Positions 35,143-43,800 of a stretch of 64,000 bases of DNA are shown in pieces. This DNA is from Catenovulum sediminis (lineage in GTDB: Bacteria; Pseudomonadota; Gammaproteobacteria; Enterobacterales; Alteromonadaceae), in NCBI RefSeq assembly GCF_040270295.1, contig NZ_JBELOE010000254.1; one strand, written 5' to 3'. Position 1 is the first letter of the stretch. Each line of letters begins with the position of its first letter. The notes beneath the pieces were generated by a model that saw only the letters and a program-made list of their open reading frames with translations, made no database searches and was not told the origin of the DNA. Position numbers and translations under genes: made by a program.

Positions 35143-35484
35143 ATGGTCACAGAATCGCAGGCTTATATCGAACTGGTATCCTATTTCACCGAAAATTTGG
35201 ATTTATTCCAGCCGGATAGCAGTGAACAAACGATAGATAAATCTGTACGTGATCTGATTGAAGAACATATCGCGCAAAAAATTATGTCATTTTTTGCGCA
35301 GCACGATGGCTTAGATCAAGACACACGCCTTGACGTGGTGCGCGAAGCCGACGCAATAGTGACTGATTTAGAAGAGTTTTTATCCAGACGACTCGATCAA
35401 CCGGCGACTAAAGCGCAAGAAGCGTTTGTTGTTGAATTTGCCGGATTGATAAAAAATCTGTTTGACTCGGCATTTATCAAATAA
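35143..35484 (+). CDS. Small acidic helical protein, DUF3802-like
   Basis: A 113-residue soluble protein, predicted all-helical and acidic (MVTESQAYIELVSYFTENLDLF, then RDLIEEHIAQKIMSFFAQ, then FVVEFAGLIKNLFDSAFIK). It has no signal peptide or cysteine. The pattern recalls the DUF3802 family of Vibrio and Alteromonas relatives, of unknown function; this match is from memory. GAGGG precedes the ATG. It lies 68 bp upstream of speD, in the same direction. Confidence 0.7.
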   Translation: MVTESQAYIELVSYFTENLDLFQPDSSEQTIDKSVRDLIEEHIAQKIMSFFAQHDGLDQDTRLDVVREADAIVTDLEEFLSRRLDQPATKAQEAFVVEFAGLIKNLFDSAFIK

Positions 35485-35552
35485 TATTGCTTTTTATCAA
35501 AGCAAAATTTCACTAGAATACGCGAAATTTTAAACCATGGAGTGCACTCGCA

Positions 35553-36362
35553 TTGACACAACCTGCACAAAAAATCAAACTACACGGCTTCAATAATTTA
35601 ACTAAAAGCCTAAGCTTCTCAATATATGATATTAGCTGGGCGAAATTAGATAAACACAGAAGCGAATACATCGAATATATCGATGAGCAGTATAATGCCG
35701 ATCGTTTAACCGATATATTACGTGAAGTTGTCGATATTATTGGTGCAAATGTACTTAACATAGCGCGTCAAGATTACGAGCCTCAAGGGGCCAGTGTTAC
35801 AATATTGATTAGTGAAGAACCGGTACTAAACGCAAATCAATATGACAACAACGAAACGCCGGGGCCACTGCCAGATTCAGTTGTAGCGCATTTGGATAAA
35901 AGCCACATCTGTGTGCACACCTATCCAGAAAGCCATCCAGAAAATGGCATCAGTACATTTAGGGTTGATATAGAAGTGTCTACCTGCGGCATTATCTCGC
36001 CACTAAAAGCGTTAAATTTCTTAATTCACTCTTTTGACTCAGACGTTGTCACCATAGACTATCGTGTCCGTGGGTTTACGCGTGACGTAAATGGTGTAAA
36101 ACACTATATCGATCATGACATTAACTCGATTCAAAATTACATGTCAGAAGATATACACCAGCTGTACAACATGATTGATGTGAATGTATATCAAGAAAAT
36201 ATCTTCCACACTAAAATGGTACTAAAAGACTTTGACGTCAGCCGACACTTGTTTGGTACAGGCGTAGAGGATTTAGGCGACAGCGAATTAGAAGACGCGA
36301 AACGCAAACTACAGCAAGAAACACAGGAAATATTTTACGCCCGTAATTTACCAAACCTGTAA
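35553..36362 (+). CDS. speD: S-adenosylmethionine decarboxylase proenzyme SpeD
   Basis: Provides decarboxylated SAM for spermidine synthesis. The 269-residue protein is of the long E. coli class. The proenzyme cuts itself before the serine in LDKSHICVHTYPE, turning that serine into the pyruvoyl cofactor of the alpha chain. FRVDIEVSTCGIISPLKALN and YRVRGFTRDVNGVKHYIDHD are conserved. The start appears to be TTG 35553, with GGAG about 10 bp upstream; no ATG fits the conserved N-terminus KIKLHGFNNLTKSLSFSIYD. No speE is found in the window. Confidence 0.95.
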   Translation: MTQPAQKIKLHGFNNLTKSLSFSIYDISWAKLDKHRSEYIEYIDEQYNADRLTDILREVVDIIGANVLNIARQDYEPQGASVTILISEEPVLNANQYDNNETPGPLPDSVVAHLDKSHICVHTYPESHPENGISTFRVDIEVSTCGIISPLKALNFLIHSFDSDVVTIDYRVRGFTRDVNGVKHYIDHDINSIQNYMSEDIHQLYNMIDVNVYQENIFHTKMVLKDFDVSRHLFGTGVEDLGDSELEDAKRKLQQETQEIFYARNLPNL

Positions 36363-36383
36363 AACAAGCGAACACTTTACACA

Positions 36384-36430
36384 TACACCCGTTAAATAGC
36401 TTAGCGTTTATCGTTAGCAAAGCGGGTGTA
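36384..36430. terminator. Inverted repeat between convergent speD and HD-GYP-like gene
   Basis: TACACCCG (36384-36391) pairs with CGGGTGTA (36423-36430); an imperfect inner repeat (TTAGCG / CGTTAG) could extend the fold. It sits in the 100-bp gap between convergent genes and may terminate both. Flanking T tracts are weak. Confidence 0.45.
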
Positions 36431-36462
36431 ATTTAAAGATAGTAATAAAGCTAGTAATAGAG

Positions 36463-37800
36463 CTAGAGTAAATCCGCTTTAAAATGTCCCATCATCGCTT
36501 TTAAGATCCTATATATATCTTTGTATTCTGACACTTGTTCCTCAGGCCCTTGTAAATGAGTGATGATTAAAGAAAAAACTTTACGTAGCTCATTTAGATG
36601 CCAAGACATTTCATTTAACATCAGTGCATATTGCTCAATTTCTTCTACCTCCTTGTCTGATATTGATTGAAAATCAACTTCTTTAAGCCAATTAACAAAA
36701 CGGTTATCGTCAATACCAGAACGTGTCAGCAAACGTCTTAACCAACTAATCCGCTCAGTAGAACGTACTATTGCGGCCCCAGAATAGACCGAAGACAGGC
36801 CCGCATTGAGTATTTCAGCTTGCACAAACCACTCGTTAATATGTTTATGGCGTAGCGGAATTTTAGCCGACAAAACAGCTAACTCTTGGTTACTGTGAAT
36901 ACGCTTATAAGACTTAACCAACTTACCAAATAAGCGAATGCACGCATCGGTATTTTCTATACCATGTGCACCAGCGTTAAACTGCATTATCGGTAACAGC
37001 GCCTTAAACGGGTATTTTAAAGCGAAAATATATTTATAAAACATCCCAATAAAGCTGTCGGCAAAAGCAACTACTTGCCCTTCTAAAGACAACTGATGCT
37101 CAAATTTTTGCTTAGGGTAACCAAAACCATCGCACCTTTCATGATGCTCAAAAATCGCCCTGGGGATCACATTTGGAATATTATTTTCTAACCTTACATA
37201 GTGATAACCTATCGACACATGGCCTTGTAACATTAACCAGTCTTGGGCAGATAAAACACCAGTGCCCATAACAATTTTAGGCTCGATATGTAACAGACCA
37301 ATATCACGTACCAAGGTCGCGATAAATATATTACTGCTTGTTTTCACATCTAAATTGCGTTCTAAACTGATCAACAGCGCAACGTATGCACCCATTACCG
37401 CTTTTTTATATATTTCAGGATAGCTTGCTTTCAGCACCGTTAATTTTTGTAATAACAACGGATAGTACTTTAGCGCTTTGCCGTGATTTTGGAATTGCTC
37501 GACACCAACACCGTTTTCAATCAAAACTTTCACCTCAGGGTGAGACGGCAATGCAAAGAGCTCTTGCTCAACTTTACAGGTTTTTTCTAAGGCAATTTGT
37601 TGCTCTAAAGGGATCAAAAGTTTATGGCGCGCTATTTTTTCAGCGATTTGTTGGTTAATTCGCGTATTTTTGGCCGCAACGAGCACGCCCGCAGTGTTGC
37701 GTATATCCCCCGTAGCAATAACCTGATTATCTTTAGTGACATTCCCTAAGTGTGTCGCGTAATGTTGGTGTAAATCAGACGATTCTAAATTTTTTGTCAC
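36463..37800 (-). CDS. Degenerate HD-GYP domain protein
   Basis: A 445-residue cytosolic protein with an N-terminal domain of about 110 residues and a central HD-GYP-like domain (about 135-330). HHERCDGFGYP (219-229) is the intact second half of the motif, and H194 (LQGHVSIGYH) is also kept. The metal-binding HD dyad, usually HDIGK, reads RDIGL (R165-D166), so hydrolysis of c-di-GMP is doubtful. A helical C-terminal region (about 330-445) has no recognised domain. It may act as a c-di-GMP sensor or structural protein. It is a single-gene unit on the minus strand. Confidence 0.83.
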   Translation of the reverse strand: MTKNLESSDLHQHYATHLGNVTKDNQVIATGDIRNTAGVLVAAKNTRINQQIAEKIARHKLLIPLEQQIALEKTCKVEQELFALPSHPEVKVLIENGVGVEQFQNHGKALKYYPLLLQKLTVLKASYPEIYKKAVMGAYVALLISLERNLDVKTSSNIFIATLVRDIGLLHIEPKIVMGTGVLSAQDWLMLQGHVSIGYHYVRLENNIPNVIPRAIFEHHERCDGFGYPKQKFEHQLSLEGQVVAFADSFIGMFYKYIFALKYPFKALLPIMQFNAGAHGIENTDACIRLFGKLVKSYKRIHSNQELAVLSAKIPLRHKHINEWFVQAEILNAGLSSVYSGAAIVRSTERISWLRRLLTRSGIDDNRFVNWLKEVDFQSISDKEVEEIEQYALMLNEMSWHLNELRKVFSLIITHLQGPEEQVSEYKDIYRILKAMMGHFKADLL

Positions 37801-38053
37801 GGTATCAGAGTACCTCTAAATAGCTCTGAGGAAAGTATATATTATGTATACCACTTGTTTATAAAAGTTCATAATGTAAATTTAATATTTAAATTAAGTT
37901 AACATTGTTGGTGGTGTTTTTTAACGCAGCCAATTCTAAAAAGGCGTATTAATAATTGCATGTAAAAGATTGTAAATTTGTTCTAATCAGATTTACAAAC
38001 ACCGCATAACTGGGTAATGTTCATATCAAGATAGTTATAGTAAAAATGTAGAT

Positions 38054-38887
38054 ATGGATATACAGCAACAATACATACATTTAAATTTATATTGGCTAGG
38101 GAAACTAACGACAAGTCAACTTGCTCGGCACTTTCAAATATCACTGCCAACCGCCAAGCGACTATTTGCCCATTACAAAAATAATCATCCCAATTGGATA
38201 ACCTACAATCCACACAAAAAATACTGGCAACCCACACAAGCATTTTATTTAAGCAACAAGACAGAATCGTTAAATCAATTTTTTGCGCAAACAAATAACA
38301 GCAATGAAATTTTTGAAAACCCAGATCAAACTTTACCTAGTTTTGAACATTTACAACTACCCGAGCACTATGTTGCCCCTGATGTATTTCGTTAGCTCTA
38401 CACTGCCATTGCACACAAACAAAGAGTTGAAGCAAATTACATATCTCTACGTAGTGCCGATGCAGATGGGCGCATCATAACCCCTCATAGTTTTGTAAAC
38501 GACGGACAACGCTGGCATATCCGCGCTTTTGACGAAAAACACCAAGCATTTTTAGACTTTAATTTATCTCGCTTCATAGACCCAGTAGAGCCAGAAGGAG
38601 ACGCAGCGCCGTGTGCAGACAAATCACAAGACACGCAATGGAATCAACATATAGAAGTTGTATTAATACCAGATCCAAGGCTTAACCCAGCACAACAACA
38701 ATGCATAGAAAGAGAATATCAAATGGAAAATGGCAGACTCAGCATAAACTGCCGCGCTGCGTTGGTTAAATATCTATTGGTCAGAATGCGGGTTGACTCA
38801 GTGCAACAATCAACAGGGGAAGCACAGCAAATCATACTAGAACCAAATTGCAGAAAACAATTACTGCCGTACATACCCAGTAACTAG
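38054..38887 (+). pseudogene. WYL-domain transcriptional regulator broken by an amber codon
   Basis: The first 113 codons encode a helix-turn-helix domain (LTTSQLARHFQISLPTAKRL, about 18-37). A TAG at 38393-38395 then interrupts the frame. Translation continues in the same frame to TAG 38885-38887, giving about 164 more residues with a WYL-type core (YISLRSADADGRIITPHSFV, then RWHIRAFDEKHQAFLDFNLSRF) and a helical tail. The family context VFR-x-LYTAI suggests a CAG-to-TAG change. WYL proteins often sit beside CRISPR-Cas loci as regulators, and this gene lies 113 bp upstream of cas1. A sequencing error remains possible. Confidence 0.8.
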
Positions 38888-38926
38888 GTAAAAAATGATC
38901 ACTGTGTAAAAGTACAGATATTGCAC

Positions 38927-38950
38927 CGCTGTAAAAAACAGCGTTTTATT
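38927..38950 (+). terminator. Intrinsic terminator after the WYL gene
   Basis: CGCTGT, loop AAAAA, ACAGCG, then TTTTATT. It would separate WYL transcription from cas1, which then needs its own promoter within about 50 bp. Confidence 0.6.
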
Positions 38951-39000
38951 GCAATTAAATAAACAGCAACAGCAAACAAAATGCGCGACAGGATAATAAA

Positions 39001-39990
39001 ATGGATGATTTTTCACCGTCAGATTTAAAAACCATATTGCATTCAAAACGCGCCAATATATTTTATCTTGAATATTGTCGTGTGATGCAAAAAGATGGTC
39101 GTGTGTTGTACTTAACCGAAGCCAATAAAGAAAACCTGTATTTTAATATACCGATTGCTAATACCACGGTTATTTTATTAGGAAACGGCACATCTATTAC
39201 GCAGGCGGCAATGAGAATGTTAGCCCAAGCAGGCGTGTTAGTTGGGTTTAGTGGTGGCGGCGGTACCCCTTTATACATGGCCAACAATGTAGAACATGCC
39301 ATTGAATGGATGACTCCACAAAGTGAATACCGGCCAACTGAATACCTGCAAGGTTGGGTTAGCTTTTGGTTTGACGCTGAAAAACGGCTTGAAGCAGGCA
39401 AACAAATACAAACAGCGAGAATAGAATACCTAACGCAAGTATGGCAAAAAGACAAAGACTTAAAACAAAATGGCTTTGATATAACCGCCAACACCATTAA
39501 AAGCGCATTGCAAACTTTTAGTACGCGAAATCAGAAAGCCACCCAAAACAGCGAACTGTTATTAACTGAAGCGCAGCTAACCAAAACTTTATATAAATAT
39601 GCAGCCAACAACACCAAATTAGAAAACTTTACCCGCCAGCACCAAGGCTCCACAAAGCAACATACCGATAAAGCCAACGACTTTTTAAACCATGGCAACT
39701 ACTTAGCCTACGGCTTAGCCGCCACCACCTTATGGGTACTGGGCATACCGCACGGATTTGCAGTGATGCACGGTAAAACCAGAAGAGGGGCATTAATTTT
39801 TGATATCGCTGATTTAATAAAAGATGCGCTCGTACTGCCTTGGGCTTTTATCAGCGCCATGGAAAATGCCACCGAACAAGAATTTAGACAACAAATACTA
39901 CAAGCTTTTACCGACCATAAAGCACTGGATTTTATGTTTGAACAAGTGAAACAAATAGCGCTAGGTGAAAACCACGAAGCAAATGAATAA
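39001..39990 (+). CDS. cas1: CRISPR integrase Cas1, subtype I-F
   Basis: The integrase that inserts new spacers, acting in a complex with the Cas2-3 fusion protein. The 329 residues are typical of Cas1f. Active-site residues are E190 (LLLTEAQLTK), H257 (FAVMHGKT) and D268/D271 (LIFDIADLIKD). The N-terminal beta domain carries NTTVILLGNGTSITQAAMRML and GVLVGFSGGGGTPLY. AGGA lies about 9 bp upstream of the ATG. It is separated from cas2-3 by 374 bp of REP-like repeats, unlike the usual tight cas1-cas3 spacing. Confidence 0.96.
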   Translation: MDDFSPSDLKTILHSKRANIFYLEYCRVMQKDGRVLYLTEANKENLYFNIPIANTTVILLGNGTSITQAAMRMLAQAGVLVGFSGGGGTPLYMANNVEHAIEWMTPQSEYRPTEYLQGWVSFWFDAEKRLEAGKQIQTARIEYLTQVWQKDKDLKQNGFDITANTIKSALQTFSTRNQKATQNSELLLTEAQLTKTLYKYAANNTKLENFTRQHQGSTKQHTDKANDFLNHGNYLAYGLAATTLWVLGIPHGFAVMHGKTRRGALIFDIADLIKDALVLPWAFISAMENATEQEFRQQILQAFTDHKALDFMFEQVKQIALGENHEANE

Positions 39991-40260
39991 AAATGTAGGT
40001 CGCGGCTTCAGCCCGACAAGAAATACGACAAAAATGTGGGTCGTGGCTCTAGCCCGACAAATCTCGCATCATGCACGATGTCGCCCTAAAGGGTCGACCT
40101 ACACGGCTCGAAGCTTAAAACAAAAATGTAGGTCGTGGCTTCAGCCCGACAAGAAATACGACAAAAATGTGGGTCGTGGCTCTAGCCCGACAAATCTCGC
40201 ATCATGCACGATGTCGCCCTAAAGGGTCGACCTACACGGCTCGAAGCTTAAAACAAAAAT
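39991..40260 (+). repeat. Two tandem copies of a 133-bp block made of REP-like palindromes
   Basis: The block starting at 39995 is repeated from 40128 with essentially one change near its start (CGCGG versus CGTGG), and a third partial copy begins at 40261. Each block holds two forward REP-like elements and one inverted element. A frame spanning it (39965-40222) is an accident of the repeat. Confidence 0.85.
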
Positions 40261-40349
40261 GTAGGTCGCGGCTTTAGCCCGACAAAAGGCAATACGGCAT
40301 ACATAGGCCGATATTGACGCCTAAATGTAGGTCGGTATTTATGCCGACA
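39995..40349. repeat. Cluster of eight REP-like elements between cas1 and cas2-3
   Basis: Elements about 24 bp long begin GTAGGTCG and end AGCCCGACA with a short palindrome inside (CGGCTTCAGCCCG type). Forward copies lie at 39995, 40036, 40128, 40169, 40261 and 40327, and inverted copies at 40079 and 40212. The last is degenerate and ends 15 bp before the cas2-3 start, next to its ribosome binding site. Folding of the transcript could affect expression of the interference genes. Such elements are usually spread by RAYT transposases, none of which is in the window. Confidence 0.8.
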
Positions 40350-40364
40350 AAAAGGAAAAAACTT

Positions 40365-43300
40365 ATGATGGTCACTTTTGTATCACAATGCCAAAAAAAT
40401 GCACTCAAGAAAACGCGCCGCGTACTGGATGCCTTTGCCAACCGCATAGGCGACAACACATGGCAAACCGTGATCACAGAAGACGGCCTCATCACAGTAA
40501 AAAAAATGCTACGCCAAACCGCCACTAAAAGCACAGCGGTAAGCTGCCACTGGATACGCTCCAGATCACGCAGCCAATTATTGTGGGTAGTGGGGAATAG
40601 AAGCAAATTTAATAGTGAGGGTGTAGTAGCGGTTAACTATACAAAACTAAATCTAGATCATAAAGATTGGGAAAGCGGGTGGGAGCTGAATGAAGCAATT
40701 GTGCTCGCTGCGGGAATAGCTGGCCTTTTCCATGACTTTGGAAAAGCAAATGATTTATTTCAACAAAAATTAATTGGTAAGTCAGGTTCTAAATCAGAAC
40801 CATTTCGTCATGAATGGGTTTCGCTTAGACTATTTGAAGCGTTTGTAACAGGACTATCTGATCAAGTTTGGATTCAACGTTTAGTTGATTTACCTATTGG
40901 GGATAATGCCCAAAAAGCAGAAAAACAAGTCATTGAAAATTGTATTCAGGATGATATATCCAGCCCATTTGCATCAATCCACACAAAAGCACCCTTCGCG
41001 AAATTAGTAGCTTGGTTAATCGTCTCTCACCATCGACTACCATTACCGCAAACTGAATTAACCAAACGCATTAACTTTAAAGACGGGACAGATTGGCTCA
41101 CAAGCTGTTTTAATTGCCATTGGAATTCTAAAAATGCAGAGCAATTAACGAGTATTGATGATGCAATCAACCAAGCAAATTGGCAGTTTTCGACAGGCAC
41201 ACCGTTTAAAAGTAAAATGTGGCAACGCAAAGCCAGCGAAATCGCAAAACGCGCACTCGCTTACCCCAAATTAAAACAAGAAATTAATTGGTTGGAACAA
41301 AGCTTTGTCAGTCATTTAGCCAGATTATCGCTAATGTTGTCGGATCATTATTATTCATCGTTGCCAATAGAAGCCTGCAAACACAAGTGGCAAGATAAAA
41401 GATACAAAGCCAGTGCTAATACCGACAGAAAAACAGGTCAACTTAAACAGAAGTTAGACGAACATAACATTGGTGTTGCGCATAATGCTTATTTATTCGC
41501 CAAGCATCTACCAGCGTTAAAATACACATTACCTACGATTGCCGAGCATAGGCTGTTTTCGAAAAACGCGCCTCAAACGAAATTCCAATGGCAAGATAAA
41601 GCCTTTAAAAAAGCCAAAGGTTATGCCAAACAAAGTGAGCGGCAGGGGTTCTTTGGTATAAACATGGCCTCAACAGGCTGTGGTAAAACTTTGGCCAATG
41701 CAAAAATAATGTATGCACTGGCTGACGAGCGAGAAGGTTGCCGGTTCTCAGTTGCACTAGGGCTGCGGACACTGACTTTACAAACAGGCGATGCGTACCG
41801 CAATTTACTTAAATTAGGTGATGACGAGCTCGCTGTTTTAATTGGCTCTAGTGCAGTACAACTATTACACCAACTGGAAAATGCAGAGCGCAAAACCGGA
41901 AAACCTGAAAATGGCAGTGAATCGAGTGATGATTTATTTGAGCAGCTTTTTATTAGCTACGAAGGGCAAATTTATGATGGCAGGTTAAAACACTGGTTAA
42001 AAGGCAACCCCAAACTCGAACAACTCATTAGCGCGCCCATAGTCGTAAGCACCATAGATCACTTAATGCCAGCCACGGAAAGCAAACGCGGTGGTAAACA
42101 AATTGCGCCTATGCTTCGGTTATTAACTTCAGATTTAGTACTAGATGAACCGGATGACTTTAGTTTAGAAGATTTGCCTGCTTTATGTCGATTAGTGAAT
42201 TGGGCCGGCTTACTCGGCTCTAGAGTTTTACTGTCTTCAGCCACTATGCCGCCTGCATTAATCGATGCTTTATATAATGCTTATGCGGCTGGCAGAAAAA
42301 AATATAACCAAGCTAATTTTCCACATGATACAAATACCAGCATAGTTTGTGGCTGGTTTGATGAACATAGCAGCGAAATAGCAGAAGTTAATGAAGCAGG
42401 GCAATATAAACAAGCCAGTAAAAACTTTGTAGACAAACGACTGACCAAGCTAAGCGCAATAGAAAAGGTACTGCGAAAAGGCGAAGTGATTAATGTTGAA
42501 GTTGGAAGTAGTGCAGGCAAGGCCATCTCTCGCAAAAATGGCGAGCAAGCTGTTTATCAAGCGGTTGCGAACACCATACATGAGCAAATACATCAGTTGC
42601 ATATCCAGCATTCAATAACACATAGTTCGGGTAAAAAAGTGTCTGTTGGCGTGGTTCGGCTCGCCAATATTAACCCGCTAGTAGCTGTGGCCAAGGCACT
42701 GCTATCAATGTCACCGCACGAAAATTTCACCTTTCATTTTTGCATCTACCATTCACAACTGCCTTTGGCATTGCGATCTTACAAAGAATCACGCCTTGAT
42801 AAAATTTTAACCCGCTATAACGATGAGACATTTTGGCAGCACAGTGAAATATTAAAAGCACTTAACAATAACCCTGCTGAAAACCAAGTATTTATTGTAT
42901 TAGGTACATCGGTCGTAGAAGTTGGCCGCGATCATGATTACGACTGGGCTATTGCCGAGCCAAGTTCACTGCGTTCTATTATCCAACTAGCAGGTCGTGT
43001 GCAGCGTCACAGACAATTACCGCCAGAAGCAGCCAATATTGCAGTACTTAATCAGAATATTAGGGCGCTAAAAGGCGACTCCGTTGCCTACTGTAAACCT
43101 GGGTTTGAAACAGCAAATCTGCCACTTACAACTAAAGACTTAAATGAACTCATTACAAATGAGCTAGCCAATATTTCAGCTATCCCAAGAATTCAAGAGC
43201 CGACAACAATTAGTGTAAAAGATTTTAAAAAACAATCCGCCCATCAAAATGAATCAATAGCGAACCCCGTTGCATCTTTTGCTATTCAAGAGCATAGGGC

Positions 43301-43787
43301 GCTCAGAGTGACACTTGATATTATGGGACGAGATAAAAACAAACAAAAAAACATCAAGCATCCAGAGTTTTATAACTCGCCTAACCCAGCATCCCTTTGG
43401 TGGGAATCAAATCCAGCCATTGATTGGAATGGGGTGTTAATCCAAAAAACTGAATTTAGAAAATCACAGGCACAGGAAGAGTATGTTTTAAGATTGCCTG
43501 AAGATGAAAAGTTGGTATGGAGCCAATTAGACGATACGCGCTGGCCACCGAAATATGTAACCCAAAGCAATAAGTTTAAAGCCGAAATGATTGATTTAGC
43601 AGATGGAAACCATTGGTGGTTCAACGTGAATACAGAACAAATTTACCAAAATCTAGCTGAAAAGTTAGATTTAACCACGCAAGAAGTGAGTGAGAAATTT
43701 GGAAAAATTGGATTAAGAGCAGCAAAAGAGAATGAGGTTATTGAGTGGTACTGGCATGAGCAATTAGGCGTGTACCAAATTAAGTGA
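40365..43787 (+). CDS. cas3: Cas2-Cas3 fusion nuclease-helicase, subtype I-F
   Basis: The fused protein serves both adaptation (Cas2 part) and target destruction (Cas3 part). I placed the start at ATG 40365 with AAGGA 8 bp upstream, giving 1,140 residues; an upstream ATG at 40314 falls in repeat DNA. The Cas2-like domain is about 1-95. The HD nuclease has H123-D124 (LFHDFGKAND). The SF2 helicase has Walker A STGCGKT (436-442), the DEAD-box variant DEPD (594-597), LLSSATMPP and motif VI QLAGRVQRHR. The C-terminal domain follows. csy1 begins 13 bp downstream. Confidence 0.95.
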   Translation: MMVTFVSQCQKNALKKTRRVLDAFANRIGDNTWQTVITEDGLITVKKMLRQTATKSTAVSCHWIRSRSRSQLLWVVGNRSKFNSEGVVAVNYTKLNLDHKDWESGWELNEAIVLAAGIAGLFHDFGKANDLFQQKLIGKSGSKSEPFRHEWVSLRLFEAFVTGLSDQVWIQRLVDLPIGDNAQKAEKQVIENCIQDDISSPFASIHTKAPFAKLVAWLIVSHHRLPLPQTELTKRINFKDGTDWLTSCFNCHWNSKNAEQLTSIDDAINQANWQFSTGTPFKSKMWQRKASEIAKRALAYPKLKQEINWLEQSFVSHLARLSLMLSDHYYSSLPIEACKHKWQDKRYKASANTDRKTGQLKQKLDEHNIGVAHNAYLFAKHLPALKYTLPTIAEHRLFSKNAPQTKFQWQDKAFKKAKGYAKQSERQGFFGINMASTGCGKTLANAKIMYALADEREGCRFSVALGLRTLTLQTGDAYRNLLKLGDDELAVLIGSSAVQLLHQLENAERKTGKPENGSESSDDLFEQLFISYEGQIYDGRLKHWLKGNPKLEQLISAPIVVSTIDHLMPATESKRGGKQIAPMLRLLTSDLVLDEPDDFSLEDLPALCRLVNWAGLLGSRVLLSSATMPPALIDALYNAYAAGRKKYNQANFPHDTNTSIVCGWFDEHSSEIAEVNEAGQYKQASKNFVDKRLTKLSAIEKVLRKGEVINVEVGSSAGKAISRKNGEQAVYQAVANTIHEQIHQLHIQHSITHSSGKKVSVGVVRLANINPLVAVAKALLSMSPHENFTFHFCIYHSQLPLALRSYKESRLDKILTRYNDETFWQHSEILKALNNNPAENQVFIVLGTSVVEVGRDHDYDWAIAEPSSLRSIIQLAGRVQRHRQLPPEAANIAVLNQNIRALKGDSVAYCKPGFETANLPLTTKDLNELITNELANISAIPRIQEPTTISVKDFKKQSAHQNESIANPVASFAIQEHRALRVTLDIMGRDKNKQKNIKHPEFYNSPNPASLWWESNPAIDWNGVLIQKTEFRKSQAQEEYVLRLPEDEKLVWSQLDDTRWPPKYVTQSNKFKAEMIDLADGNHWWFNVNTEQIYQNLAEKLDLTTQEVSEKFGKIGLRAAKENEVIEWYWHEQLGVYQIK

Positions 43788-43800
43788 TTAAGGAGCAATA

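Noticed and set aside
39965..40222. 85-codon frame across the end of cas1 and the REP cluster
   Set aside because: It consists of duplicated REP-like DNA, and the predicted peptide simply repeats with the DNA.
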